Source of the DNA: Aquimarina agarilytica ZC1
GTDB lineage: Bacteria > Bacteroidota > Bacteroidia > Flavobacteriales > Flavobacteriaceae
DNA: 41,044 nt
Assembly: GCF_000255455.1 (NCBI RefSeq)
Contig: NZ_JH621255.1
Location: 60,527 to 101,570 of the forward strand
Direction: 5' to 3'
Below, piece after piece: positions 1 to 7,732 of this stretch. The position numbers and the translations under genes are program-made. Below the pieces are notes generated by a model that saw only the letters and a program-made list of their open reading frames with translations, did not search any database and was not told the origin of the DNA. Within the stretch, counting starts at the first letter, position 1. The number at the start of each line of letters is the position of its first letter.

Positions 1-214
1 ATTAGTTTTTTGCTTAGGGATAGCCCAATTTCATATTAATTTTTAATCATTTTTTATAAACAGACCTTGCTTTTGATACTAAAATAAACGCCAAATCTCC
101 CTAAACTTCAACCTTCGACCCTTTACCTTCACCCCAATAACCAACAACTCACAACTGTCAACTAAAAACATGTGAATAAATCCTAATAAATCATTTACAG
201 CATATGAAGGTCAC
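1..214. other. Left-edge intergenic region upstream of mutS
   Basis: No coding frame is supported on either strand. The part at about 105-170 is made of short degenerate units rich in CTTC, ACC and CAACT, ending in a CAACTCACAACT stretch that recurs at about 28275-28287. An ATG at 204 opens only a four-codon frame. No convincing TAnnTTTG promoter for mutS was found, so the promoter may lie further left. Confidence 0.4.
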
Positions 215-2908
215 GTGAAGAGAATCCGTATTTTAGCACATCAATTAAATTACCCCAATCCTGTGTGTGCAAAAAAAGCGACTTCAAAAGAAAAAAAAGT
301 AACTCCTTTAATGAAGCAATACAATGCTATTAAGGCAAAATACCCTAAAGCATTATTATTATTTAGAGTAGGTGATTTTTATGAAACTTTTGGCGAAGAT
401 GCTGTAATTACAGCCAACATATTAAATATTATTTTAACCAAACGTGGCGCAGGATCGGAATCCGAAACTGCGCTCGCAGGCTTTCCACATCATTCGTTAA
501 ACACGTATTTACCAAAATTGGTAAAAGCAGGACAGCGTGTCGCTATTTGTGATCAACTGGAAGACCCCAAGCAAACAAAAACTATTGTAAAACGTGGAGT
601 TACAGAATTGATTACTCCTGGGGTTTCTTTAAATGACGAAGTTTTACAAAGTAAAAACAATAACTTTTTAGCGGCGGTTCACTATGGCGGAAAACAATTA
701 GGAATCGCTTTTTTGGATATTTCCACTGGTGAATATTTAACCGCGCAAGGAGACCAAGACACTATTGATAAGTTGCTGCAAAACTTCACGCCAAGTGAAC
801 TACTAGTTTCCAAACAAAAAAAGAATACGTTTACCGAAAACTTTGGTCCCGACTACCTCACCTTTTATTTGGAAGATTGGGTTTGGAAGGATGATTATGC
901 ACAAGAAACCCTGTACACTCATTTTAACACCAAATCCCTTAAAGGCTTTGGTATTGACCACCTAAATCATGGCATTATTGCTTCCGGAGCTATTTTACAT
1001 TATGTAAAGGAGACCCAACATCACAAATTACAGCACATCAATAAAATCCAACGTATAGCCGAAGATGATTTTATTTGGATGGATCGTTTTACCATTCGCA
1101 ATTTAGAGCTTTACACCCCAAATGCCATTGGAGCGGTTACCCTACTTGATGTTATTGACAAAACTAGTTCTGCCATGGGAGGGCGTATGTTAAAGCGTTG
1201 GTTATCGCTCCCGCTTAAAAACAAGGAACGTATTGAAACACGTCATGAAGTGGTTGACTTTTTTATTCAAAATACGGATATTCACCATAAAATAGGTGCT
1301 CAAATTGCTCTAATTGGCGATCTAGAACGTTTAGTTTCCAAGGTAGCCACGGCTAAAATAAGTCCGCGAGAAGTTAATCAGCTCATGCACTCCTTAGATG
1401 CCATTGCTCCTATCAAAAAAATAGCCGAAGCCAGTACCCAAGATGCCGTTAAAAAAATTGGGGATGCCTTACATGATTGTCAATTGTTAAGACAAAAAAT
1501 TAAAGAAACCCTTTGCGAAGAAGCGCCTGTAAATATTTTAAAAGGAAAAACAATTGCCGATGGTGTCCATACCGAATTGGATGAATTACGCGGTTTAGCC
1601 TTTTCTGGAAAAGATTATTTGAACAACATGCTGGATCGGGAATCCGAAGCCACAGGAATTCCTTCATTAAAAATAGCCTCAAATAATGTATTCGGTTATT
1701 ATATTGAAGTTAGAAATACACACAAAGACAAAGTCCCAGAGCATTGGATTCGAAAACAAACTTTAGTAAGTGCGGAGCGCTACATTACCGAAGAACTTAA
1801 AGAATATGAAACTAAAATTTTAGGTGCCGAAGAAAAAATTCTTATCCTTGAGCAACAACTTTTTGGTGATTTAGTGACTTGGATGCATGAATACATTCAA
1901 ATTATTCAAAATAACGCCATGCTCATTGGACAACTTGATTGTTTAAGTGGTTTTGCAGACTTAGCGCTACAACAAAATTATACTCGCCCTACTTTTATAG
2001 ATGGAGGCGCCTTAAAAATCACCAATGGTCGCCATCCTGTTATTGAAAAACAACTTCCTCCGGGAGAAGCCTATATTGCTAATGATGTCTACTTAGACAA
2101 TCATGAGCAGCAAATTATAATGATTACAGGGCCTAACATGAGTGGTAAATCCGCTATTTTACGTCAGACAGCCTTAATTGTACTACTTGCTCAAATAGGT
2201 TGTTTTGTCCCTGCCGAGGCTGTTGAAATGGATATCGTTGATAAAATTTTTACGCGTGTAGGTGCCAGCGATAACATATCCATGGGCGAATCTACTTTTA
2301 TGGTTGAAATGAACGAAACGGCAAGTATTCTAAATAACCTTTCGGATCGCAGTCTTATTCTACTCGATGAAATAGGTCGTGGAACCAGTACTTACGATGG
2401 TATATCCATTGCCTGGGCCATTAGTGAATACTTACACGAGCATCCTTGCAAACCAAAAACATTGTTTGCTACGCATTATCACGAATTAAATGATATGTGC
2501 GATACTTTTGATCGTATTAAAAATTACAATGTTGCTGTTAAGGAAACGAAAGATAATGTCCTATTTTTACGAAAATTAACTCCTGGTGGAAGTCAACACA
2601 GCTTTGGTATCCATGTAGCTAAAATGGCGGGAATGCCGCAACATGTAGTTAAAAAAGCACAAAAAATGCTTAAGCAACTGGAAAAATCACATAAAAGCGA
2701 AGACATATCCGACACCTTAAAGCAATCACAGGAAGAGGAAATGCAATTGAGCTTTTTTAATTTAGACGACCCTTTATTGGAAGAAATAAAAAATGAAATT
2801 ATAGATATAGACATTAATACGCTTACTCCGGTAGAAGCCTTAATGAAGTTAAATGAAATAAAACGCATGTTAATACCCTCAAAACAAATTGCTTCGAAAA
2901 ACAATTAA
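215..2908 (+). CDS. mutS: DNA mismatch repair protein MutS
   Basis: MutS recognises base mismatches and small loops and recruits MutL. The N-terminal mismatch-binding domain shows the Phe-x-Glu reader motif in [13 protein letters not shown]. The C-terminal ABC-type ATPase has Walker A GPNMSGKS at about residues 639-646, the TFMVEMNET segment, Walker [17 protein letters not shown] and the THYHEL switch. At 897 aa it is the normal MutS1 length. The start is uncertain: the longest frame begins at GTG 215, but similarity to other flavobacterial MutS (which begin near AKK...TPLMKQYN) fits GTG 263 better, and neither site has a visible ribosome-binding sequence. A tRNA pair with its own promoter follows. 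Identification is secure; only the first 16 residues are in doubt. Confidence 0.97.
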   Translation: MKRIRILAHQLNYPNPVCAKKATSKEKKVTPLMKQYNAIKAKYPKALLLFRVGDFYETFGEDAVITANILNIILTKRGAGSESETALAGFPHHSLNTYLPKLVKAGQRVAICDQLEDPKQTKTIVKRGVTELITPGVSLNDEVLQSKNNNFLAAVHYGGKQLGIAFLDISTGEYLTAQGDQDTIDKLLQNFTPSELLVSKQKKNTFTENFGPDYLTFYLEDWVWKDDYAQETLYTHFNTKSLKGFGIDHLNHGIIASGAILHYVKETQHHKLQHINKIQRIAEDDFIWMDRFTIRNLELYTPNAIGAVTLLDVIDKTSSAMGGRMLKRWLSLPLKNKERIETRHEVVDFFIQNTDIHHKIGAQIALIGDLERLVSKVATAKISPREVNQLMHSLDAIAPIKKIAEASTQDAVKKIGDALHDCQLLRQKIKETLCEEAPVNILKGKTIADGVHTELDELRGLAFSGKDYLNNMLDRESEATGIPSLKIASNNVFGYYIEVRNTHKDKVPEHWIRKQTLVSAERYITEELKEYETKILGAEEKILILEQQLFGDLVTWMHEYIQIIQNNAMLIGQLDCLSGFADLALQQNYTRPTFIDGGALKITNGRHPVIEKQLPPGEAYIANDVYLDNHEQQIIMITGPNMSGKSAILRQTALIVLLAQIGCFVPAEAVEMDIVDKIFTRVGASDNISMGESTFMVEMNETASILNNLSDRSLILLDEIGRGTSTYDGISIAWAISEYLHEHPCKPKTLFATHYHELNDMCDTFDRIKNYNVAVKETKDNVLFLRKLTPGGSQHSFGIHVAKMAGMPQHVVKKAQKMLKQLEKSHKSEDISDTLKQSQEEEMQLSFFNLDDPLLEEIKNEIIDIDINTLTPVEALMKLNEIKRMLIPSKQIASKNN

Positions 2909-2938
2909 AAAAAATCATATTTTTTTTCAAAAAAAGGC

Positions 2939-2968
2939 TTTGAAAACCAAATAAAGGTTGTAGATTTG
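2939..2968 (+). promoter_or_regulatory. Bacteroidota-type promoter of the tRNA-Gly/tRNA-Leu unit
   Basis: TTTG at 2939-2942 and TAGATTTG at 2961-2968 are 18 bases apart, matching the Bacteroidota -33 (TTTG) and -7 (TAnnTTTG) consensus. The -7 box ends 37 bases before the first tRNA. Confidence 0.75.
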
Positions 2969-3005
2969 CACCCGCAAGTAACACACTTGTACGTTCATTT
3001 AAAAC

Positions 3006-3077
3006 GCGAAAGTAGCTCAGGGGTAGAGCATCACCTTGCCAAGGTGGGGGTCGCGGGTTCAAATCCCGTCTTTCGCT
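3006..3077 (+). tRNA. tRNA-Gly (anticodon GCC)
   Basis: The acceptor stem GCGAAAG pairs with CTTTCGC. The D-arm AGCTCAGGGGTAGAGC and the T-arm GCGGGTTCAAATCCCGT are canonical. The anticodon arm is TCACC-TTGCCAA-GGTGG, with GCC in the middle of the 7-base loop. The discriminator is T at 3077. CCA is not encoded. Confidence 0.95.
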
Positions 3078-3102
3078 CTGACACTTTTTATGATATAACC
3101 AC

Positions 3103-3186
3103 GCTCGGGTGGTGGAATTGGTAGACACGTTGGACTTAAAATCCAATGAACATTAGTTCGTACGGGTTCAAGTCCCGTCCCGAGTA
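3103..3186 (+). tRNA. tRNA-Leu (anticodon TAA)
   Basis: Class II tRNA with a long variable arm. The acceptor GCTCGGG pairs with CCCGAGT (first pair a G-U wobble). The anticodon stem TTGGA/TCCAA encloses the loop CTTAAAA, giving anticodon TAA. The T-arm ACGGGTTCAAGTCCCGT is canonical. It lies 25 bases after tRNA-Gly and shares its promoter and terminator. CCA is not encoded. Confidence 0.95.
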
Positions 3187-3187
3187 C

Positions 3188-3224
3188 AAAGCCTTCTTAA
3201 TCTTATGATTTTGAAGGCTTTTTG
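3188..3224 (+). terminator. Intrinsic terminator after the tRNA pair
   Basis: The arms AAAGCCTTC (3188-3196) and GAAGGCTTT (3213-3221) form a 9-bp stem followed by a T run. Confidence 0.85.
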
Positions 3225-3270
3225 GTTTAAATAAGTTACTTAGATCAATTTTAATAATTTTACAACAGAC

Positions 3271-3294
3271 ACAATGTATAAGAAAATATAGGTT
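3271..3294 (+). repeat. 24-bp repeat shared with 7316-7339
   Basis: This block, which ends AAGAAAATATAGGTT, matches 7316-7339 at 22 of 24 positions. At 7316 it is the distal end of a longer spacer repeat (7239-7339). Here it abuts the transposase remnant, as if the insertion sequence had landed in a copy of that spacer. Confidence 0.5.
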
Positions 3295-3341
3295 TTTGTG
3301 GTTTAATCGGATCAAGTAATATTATTGGGGAGCAGCAAAAA

Positions 3342-3529
3342 TTAAGCATATAATTTAGTTAACCTGTAGAGGAAGAATTTTACATCTCTTACGCCTCTAA
3401 ATTGATTTCTAAATTCCTTTATTTTAGCATTGAAAGATTCAGCTGAAGCATTTGTACTTCTGTTATTAAAATAGTTCAATATATTTTCATATTGGTTTTA
3501 TTCATTTAGTGTATTCCCAAATAGTTTGT
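3342..3529 (-). pseudogene. C-terminal remnant of an ISL3-type (IS204/IS1001/IS1096/IS1165) transposase
   Basis: Read on the minus strand, the segment ends with NNRSTNASAESFNAKIKEF, then RNQFRGVRDVKFFLYRLTKLYA and a stop at 3342-3344. This is the conserved C-terminus of DDE ISL3-family transposases common in Bacteroidota. An in-frame stop lies just upstream (after NTLNE), and no N-terminal or catalytic region is present, so the gene is dead. CTGCTCCCCAATA and a TTGATCC-like motif downstream resemble the outer end of such elements. Confidence 0.75.
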
Positions 3530-3570
3530 GATTTACTTAAAATAATATAGATTAGCTTTTTATATAAAAG

Positions 3571-3619
3571 TATATAGACAATGGTCTATATAGATTATTT
3601 GCTATAAGTTTGACAAACT
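3571..3619 (+). promoter_or_regulatory. Two inverted repeats upstream of the RES-domain gene (candidate operator)
   Basis: TATATAGAC (3571-3579) and GTCTATATA (3584-3592) form a perfect 9-bp inverted repeat around AATG. A second palindrome, AGTTTG-A-CAAACT, spans 3607-3619, just before the likely ATG at 3622. Operator function is inferred from position only. Confidence 0.4.
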
Positions 3620-3621
3620 GT

Positions 3622-4539
3622 ATGGACAGAAAAAAAATCAATAAAATATATCAAGAAGATTTAGATTCATTTCCTAATTTCGAAACCTATATTCATGAAT
3701 TGAAAACGTTGAATAAATCTGATTTTTCACAATTAACAGAAAGAGATGTTTACGATAAATATTTTGATTTTGCTAAAATACTTCCAACATCATTTGGTAT
3801 GCTTGATACAGAAAAATTTAACTCACATAAGTTTTATCGAGTAAGACTCAAAAAAGATATTGGAGATAAAGAAGATATAACATTAAAACAAACTTTTTCT
3901 TTCCCTCCAACTTCTATATTGAAAAAAAATGGACGTGCAAATCTAAAATATAAAAGTGTATTTTACTGCTCTAACAATCCAAACGGGGCAATAATAGAAA
4001 GCAAACCTGAGATTGGAGATGAAGGCTATTTAAGTGTTTGGAAAGGAATGTCAAAAAGAAGTATTAAAGCTGGAATTTGTCTACCAAATGACTTGCCAGA
4101 AGAAAATGTTTGGAATTTAATGGCTAAAGATTCATTTGAGTATATACGTGAGACTTTACCAAAAGAGACAAAAGATAAATTCAAACATTTCGAAAGCTTA
4201 TATAGTTTTATTGCAAATAGATTTATTACCGAAACAAAACCTTATCCGCTAACTGCAATGATTAGCAATGAGTTACTTTATGGAGAATTATGGAGAGATT
4301 TCATTATTTACCCAAGTGTATTAGCACGAACTAAAATATGTAATATGGCTTTTCATCCAAACTCGGTTAATGAAAATCTAATTTTGGAAAAAATTATAAA
4401 ATTTAAAATTGTTGATAAGAAAGATAAACAATTTAAATTTCAATTAGGCAAAGTTGGTCATTATGAGAACACAAAGTTAATTTGGAAAAATAGAACTGAA
4501 TCAGAAAACGAGCTTTTTGAACGCGAAAAAAACGTGTAG
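3622..4539 (+). CDS. RES-domain protein (possible NAD-degrading toxin)
   Basis: The RES fold is visible from about residue 75: FYRVR, then FSFPP, GRANLKYKSVFYCSN, an AIIES segment, and late YPSVLARTKICNMAFHP. In characterised RES toxins such residues build an ADP-ribosyltransferase-like pocket that destroys NAD+. The protein (about 305 aa) is longer than compact RES toxins because of an extra N-terminal region of about 70 residues. The frame opens at TTG 3610, but that codon lies inside a palindrome and ATG 3622 is the more natural start. No Xre antitoxin gene is adjacent, so it may be a non-TA RES protein or may have lost its partner. It is the first gene of the accessory strip; a group II intron remnant follows in the opposite orientation. 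Confidence 0.7.
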   Translation: MDRKKINKIYQEDLDSFPNFETYIHELKTLNKSDFSQLTERDVYDKYFDFAKILPTSFGMLDTEKFNSHKFYRVRLKKDIGDKEDITLKQTFSFPPTSILKKNGRANLKYKSVFYCSNNPNGAIIESKPEIGDEGYLSVWKGMSKRSIKAGICLPNDLPEENVWNLMAKDSFEYIRETLPKETKDKFKHFESLYSFIANRFITETKPYPLTAMISNELLYGELWRDFIIYPSVLARTKICNMAFHPNSVNENLILEKIIKFKIVDKKDKQFKFQLGKVGHYENTKLIWKNRTESENELFEREKNV

Positions 4540-4564
4540 CCAATAAAGCAAACAGCTCACTCCA

Positions 4565-4697
4565 CAGTCGAGTAGGTAAAGAGAAATTTCATCCCTAAAC
4601 CTCTCACAGAACCCTACGTGATAGTCTCCCATCATACGGCTCTTATTATGCAGCCAATTCAACTAAGTTAAATGATACCCTAGTGACCAATGGTAAA
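4565..4697 (-). mobile_element. Group II intron 3' end, copy 1 (domains V and VI)
   Basis: On the minus strand, a 34-nt domain V lies at 4609-4642. It starts GAGCCGTATG, has a GAGA tetraloop in the upper stem ATGG-GAGA-CTAT, and ends GGGTTC. A domain VI-like stem follows and ends in CCTACTCGAC at about 4568. The sequence immediately 5' encodes the C-terminus of the intron's maturase. The 133-bp block is repeated almost unchanged at 5706-5838. No domains I-III were recognised, so it cannot splice alone. Confidence 0.7.
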
Positions 4698-4845
4698 ATA
4701 GATTTGGAAAACCCTTTCTACATTGTCTCAACCATTTTACCGATCTCACACGGCTATTATTGTGGCGTTTAAACTTTTTCATAACCCATTTTAGTAGGCG
4801 ATGATGTAAATAGTAAAAAATTAGTTTTAGTGAATTATAACACAC
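4663..4845 (-). pseudogene. C-terminal fragment of a group II intron reverse transcriptase/maturase
   Basis: The minus-strand frame contains HHRLLKWVMKKFKRHNNSRV, then VKWLRQCRKGFPNLFYHW, typical of the maturase domain at the C-terminus of bacterial group II intron proteins (basic RLxKWxxxK and WLRxxxxxxPxLFxHW). It ends naturally at the stop 4663-4665, followed by domain V of the same intron. The reverse transcriptase palm and fingers are absent, leaving about 50 recognisable residues. Confidence 0.7.
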
Positions 4846-4986
4846 TCAAGCACTCTGCATTTCATAACAAAACCAACTCCCCTAAATATAAATCTTCCTT
4901 AAATCAACTTATATTAACTTAAAAAATCTAAAAGCGGAGGTTTTTAGACAAACTGCCGTTACCAACAAGCATTACAAAATAACAAG
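4846..4986. other. Non-coding spacer upstream of higBA
   Basis: AT-rich sequence with no supported gene. It joins the end of the intron fragment to the higBA promoter. No further repeat was recognised. Confidence 0.4.
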
Positions 4987-5017
4987 TTACCAAATTGGTA
5001 ATTATTTATTATATTTG
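4987..5017 (+). promoter_or_regulatory. higBA promoter with candidate HigA operator
   Basis: TTACCAA (4987-4993), A, TTGGTAA (4995-5001) is an inverted repeat with 7-bp perfect arms. TATATTTG at 5010-5017 is a perfect -7 box, 24 bases before the toxin start. HigA antitoxins usually repress their own promoter through such palindromes. A related TTACCAATTGGCA lies just after higA at 5696-5708. Confidence 0.6.
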
Positions 5018-5040
5018 CCATTGTAAAGACAACTAATATT

Positions 5041-5334
5041 TTGAGGGTAATAGCAAAAAGAACTTTACGAGATTTTTGGAGTAATAATCCTGATAGCGAA
5101 CAACAACTATTAGCTTGGTATCGAGAAGCTACAAAAGCTAATTGGGAAAGCCCGAATGAAATCAAAACTAACTATGCTTCAGCAAGTATTCTTAAAAATA
5201 GTAGGGTTGTATTTAATATTTGTGGTAACAAATACAGACTAATAACAGATATTAATTTCCCTAGAAAATGGGTATTCATAAGATTTATTGGAACACATAA
5301 AGAATATGACAAAATTGATGCTAATACAATATAA
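5041..5334 (+). CDS. higB: HigB-type toxin (mRNA interferase) of a type II toxin-antitoxin pair
   Basis: The 97-aa protein begins MRVIAKRTLRDFW and shows the HigB family pattern: NPDSEQQLLAWYREATKANW, the RVVFNICGNKYRLI strand, and FIRFIGTHKEYDKID at the C-terminus. HigB toxins are RelE-fold ribosome-dependent nucleases that cut mRNA during translation. The frame starts at TTG 5041; no in-frame ATG precedes it, and the family alignment starts exactly here, so a weak TTG start is likely. The antitoxin starts 2 bases after its stop, in the toxin-first order typical of higBA. Confidence 0.9.
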   Translation: MRVIAKRTLRDFWSNNPDSEQQLLAWYREATKANWESPNEIKTNYASASILKNSRVVFNICGNKYRLITDINFPRKWVFIRFIGTHKEYDKIDANTI

Positions 5335-5336
5335 TT

Positions 5337-5693
5337 ATGGAGATTAAAGCTATAAAAACAGAAATTGATTACGAGAACGCTCTTGGTAGACTTGAAAACA
5401 TTTTTCACGCTGATATTGACTCTACAGAAGGAGATGAAGCAGAGATTTTATCAATCTTAATAGAAAAATATGAAGAAGAGCACTACCCTATCGGAATGCC
5501 AGACCCCATAGAAGCTATAAAATTTAGGATGGAGCAAATGGGGCTTAAACAAAAAGATTTGGCTGAAATAATAGGTTTTAAGAGTAGAGTTAGCGAAATA
5601 CTAAATAAAAAAAGAAAATTGACACTTGATATGATACGTAAATTAAGCGCTAGCTTAAATATACCAACGGAAGTATTGATACAAGAATATTAA
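5337..5693 (+). CDS. higA: HigA-type antitoxin, XRE-family helix-turn-helix protein
   Basis: The 118-aa protein has an acidic N-terminal half (about residues 1-55) and a C-terminal XRE helix-turn-helix, from IEAIKFRMEQMGLKQKDLAE through IIGFKSRVSEILNKKRKLTL. It is expected to neutralise HigB and to bind the palindrome at 4987-5001. The start ATG lies 2 bases after the higB stop. Thirteen bases after its own stop begins the second group II intron remnant. Confidence 0.9.
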   Translation: MEIKAIKTEIDYENALGRLENIFHADIDSTEGDEAEILSILIEKYEEEHYPIGMPDPIEAIKFRMEQMGLKQKDLAEIIGFKSRVSEILNKKRKLTLDMIRKLSASLNIPTEVLIQEY

Positions 5694-5705
5694 ATTACCA
5701 ATTGG

Positions 5706-5838
5706 CAGTCGAGTAGGTAAAGGGAAATTTCATCCCTAAACTTCTTACAGAACCCTACGTGATAGTCTCACATCATACGACTCTCATTATGCAGCTAATT
5801 CAACTAAGTTAAATGATACCATAGTGACCAATGGTAAA
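5706..5838 (-). mobile_element. Group II intron 3' end, copy 2 (domains V and VI)
   Basis: This 133-bp block is nearly identical to 4565-4697. On the minus strand, domain V occupies 5750-5783 (GAGTCGTATG ... GGGTTC), with a C-to-T change in the first helix. The domain VI stem pairs AGGGA with TCCCT around TGAAA and ends CCTACTCGAC. The maturase-coding part is missing: similarity to copy 1 stops at 5838, where a different repeat begins. Confidence 0.65.
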
Positions 5839-5913
5839 GCCTTACTTCCTCATATCTGGAAATCACAGCCTTTGGGACATTCTTTATTTTAATGAACTAT
5901 ATTACCATTCAAG
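5839..5913. repeat. Spacer repeat B, partial copy
   Basis: About 75 bases from GCCTTACTTC to ATTACCATTCAAG match 7239-7309, with scattered substitutions and a few indels. The block joins directly onto the group II intron remnant. It has no coding potential I trust; the short plus frame at 5831-6025 crosses the two unrelated repeats. Confidence 0.55.
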
Positions 5914-5961
5914 AAAAAAAACTCGTTTGCAGAGAATAAAAACAATATTCGAAACAATATT

Positions 5962-6025
5962 TGCGGAGATAATTTTTAATGCGGAGAATAATCCTTACTT
6001 TCGCTGCATATTATGCGGAGAATAA
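5962..6025 (+). promoter_or_regulatory. Three direct TGCGGAGA repeats up to and over the fic start codon
   Basis: TGCGGAGATAA (5962-5972), TGCGGAGAATAA (5980-5991) and TGCGGAGAATAA (6014-6025) recur 18 and 34 bases apart. The third copy overlaps the ATG at 6013. The shared 8-mer is G-rich against an AT-rich background, which argues against chance. Control of fic by protein binding or by RNA is inference. Confidence 0.5.
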
Positions 6026-7140
6026 ACAAGGTTTACATACACGAAAAAGATAATTGGACAAATTTCACTTGGAATGAAAAGTTAGTTTCCAAAGAATTAG
6101 CTGAAACAAGAAACTTACAAGGTCGCTTGTTAGGAAAAATGGAATCCCTTGGTTTTGATCTACAAGATGAAGCTGTTTTAAATACAATAACATTAGAAAT
6201 TGTTAAATCTTCTGAAATAGAAGGAGAAATTTTAGATTTAGAACAAGTTCGCTCATCAGTAGCAAGACGATTAGGTATAGAATTAGCTGGAGCTATAGAA
6301 TCAGAAAGACATATCGACGGAATTGTAGAAATGATGCTTGATGCAACACAACGCTATGATTTACCATTAACAAAAAATAGATTATTTGGGTGGCATTCTT
6401 CATTATTCCCAACAGGATGGAGTAATATGTATAAAATTACAGTTGCAGATTGGAGAAAAGATACCACAGGACCTATGCAGGTTGTTTCTGGAGCAATGGG
6501 TAAGGAAAAAGTACATTTCGAAGCTCCTAAATCCGACAGAATAGATTCAGAAATAGAAAATTTAATTAACTGGATAGAATTAGAAAACGATTTAGATCCA
6601 GTATTAAAATCAGCAATTGTACACCTATGGTTTATTACAATTCACCCTTTTGAAGATGGAAATGGGAGAATTACAAGAGCTATCACAGAATTATTACTTG
6701 CCCGCTCTGATAATAGTGCTAAGCGTTTTTATAGTATGTCATCTCAAATACGAATTGAAAGAAAACAATATTATCAGATTTTAGAAAAAACTCAAAAAGG
6801 AAATTCTGAAATCACCGACTGGATTCTCTGGTTTTTAGAATGCTTAAAAAACTCATTTAAATCAACTTCTGAATTATTATCAAGAATATTATTGAAAGCA
6901 GAGTTTTGGAAAGTAAATTCTAAAACTATTATAAATAAACGTCAACAAAAAATGTTAAATAAACTACTTGATGGTTTTAACGGGAAACTAACTACATCTA
7001 AATGGGGTAAAATATGTAAATGTTCTCAAGATACTGCACTAAGAGATATTCAAGACCTTATTAACAAAGAAATATTATTAAAAGAAAAAAGTGGAGGAAG
7101 AAGCACTAACTATGAACTAAAAATGTCAGTAACCAGTTAA
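6013..7140 (+). CDS. Fic family protein (AMPylase-type) with C-terminal winged-helix region
   Basis: The Fic core carries the complete motif HPFEDGNGRITR, with catalytic His at residue 211. Fic enzymes usually transfer AMP from ATP to a protein hydroxyl. An inhibitory helix motif SxxxEG lies N-terminally at residues 66-71 (SSEIEG), so the enzyme should be intramolecularly autoinhibited (class II). The N-terminal NWTNFTWNEKLVSKELAETR region resembles the DUF4172 domain that accompanies many such proteins. The last 70 residues (KWGKICKCSQDTALRDIQDL) look like a winged helix. At 375 aa it is full length. It stands alone between repeat-bearing spacers. ATG 6013 was chosen because the direct repeats reach exactly to it; a slightly later start is possible. 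Confidence 0.9.
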   Translation: MRRINKVYIHEKDNWTNFTWNEKLVSKELAETRNLQGRLLGKMESLGFDLQDEAVLNTITLEIVKSSEIEGEILDLEQVRSSVARRLGIELAGAIESERHIDGIVEMMLDATQRYDLPLTKNRLFGWHSSLFPTGWSNMYKITVADWRKDTTGPMQVVSGAMGKEKVHFEAPKSDRIDSEIENLINWIELENDLDPVLKSAIVHLWFITIHPFEDGNGRITRAITELLLARSDNSAKRFYSMSSQIRIERKQYYQILEKTQKGNSEITDWILWFLECLKNSFKSTSELLSRILLKAEFWKVNSKTIINKRQQKMLNKLLDGFNGKLTTSKWGKICKCSQDTALRDIQDLINKEILLKEKSGGRSTNYELKMSVTS

Positions 7141-7238
7141 GAAGAATGCAACTCTCACACCACCAAGCCTGCCTGTCGCATACTTTACCTCAGTCATTGG
7201 GTCACTCCAATCAACCTTGCCACTTACTATACTTGGGA
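7141..7238. repeat. Spacer after fic with CTCTCAC...CATAC motif (repeat C)
   Basis: CTCTCACACCACC at 7152 followed by GTCGCATACTTTACC at about 7175-7189 resembles spacers after other genes of this strip: CCCTCACAC...CCCATACTTGG at 8098-8133 and CCTCTCACACCAC...TTGCATACTTG at 8568-8617. The pattern also recalls the intron 3' ends (CTCTCACAG...CATAC). They may be decayed members of one element family. No gene is supported here. Confidence 0.4.
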
Positions 7239-7339
7239 GCCTTACTTCATCGTATCTGGGCCTTTCTCCCTTTAGGACATTCTGTAAAAGAACTATATTA
7301 TCATTCAAGGCAGAGACAATATTTAAGAAAATATAGGTT
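7239..7339. repeat. Spacer repeat B, longest copy
   Basis: The block 7239-7309 matches 5839-5913, and its far end 7316-7339 matches 3271-3294. Open frames on both strands cross it but resemble no known protein and cover only repeat sequence. After it, GCATAAG (7344-7350) and CTTATGC (7420-7426) form a widely spaced inverted repeat, with AT-rich sequence between. Confidence 0.5.
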
Positions 7340-7486
7340 GTTGGCATAAGCAAAAAATAAAATTAACATATTTATATTTAACTAATTAATAAACAAAAAT
7401 ATTAGTACTTATCACCCAACTTATGCTTTTTACACGAATCGTTGTGCTTCATACATACTCAAGCGAACGGATAAAAACTCTTTTCG

Positions 7487-7494
7487 TATATTTG
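7487..7494 (+). promoter_or_regulatory. Candidate -7 box of the RelB/RelE-like operon
   Basis: TATATTTG fits TAnnTTTG exactly and lies 19 bases before the antitoxin ATG. No clear -33 element was found. Confidence 0.5.
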
Positions 7495-7513
7495 ATAAGT
7501 TAACACAATAAGT

Positions 7514-7732
7514 ATGGATATTCAATCAACAAAAATAGAATTAATAAAGACTATCTTAGCTATAGAAAATAGTGATTTTATTCAAAAAGTAGCTGACTTT
7601 GTCAATACTGAAAAAGTTGATTTTTGGAATGAATTAAGTACTTCTGAAAAAAATGAAATCAAAGAAGGGATTGATGAGCTTGAAAGTGGAAAAAGAGTTT
7701 CTTTTGATTCATTCTTGAAAAAGATTTCTTAA
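7514..7732 (+). CDS. Antitoxin component of a RelB/ParD-like toxin-antitoxin pair
   Basis: A 72-aa acidic, mostly helical protein. It has the flavobacterial addiction-module pattern: MDIQSTKIELIKTILAIENS at the N-terminus and a C-terminal EIKEGIDELESGKRVSFDSF segment that would wrap the toxin. Its stop codon overlaps the toxin start by one base (TAATG at 7730-7734). The small size, coupling to a RelE/ParE-like protein and own promoter support the call; the exact antitoxin family is uncertain. Confidence 0.8.
   Translation: MDIQSTKIELIKTILAIENSDFIQKVADFVNTEKVDFWNELSTSEKNEIKEGIDELESGKRVSFDSFLKKIS

Noticed and set aside
2593..3146. Minus-strand frames over the mutS end and the tRNA genes
   Set aside because: They are antisense to MutS and to two clear tRNAs and resemble no protein.
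5831..6025. 64-codon plus frame before fic
   Set aside because: It crosses the junction of the intron remnant and repeat B and then the TGCGGAGA repeats; no protein-like conservation pattern.
7126..7353. 75-codon minus frame and 67-codon plus frame in the spacer after fic
   Set aside because: Both lie on repeat B and repeat C sequence. The related copy at 5839-5913 has indels that break the frames, so they look non-coding.
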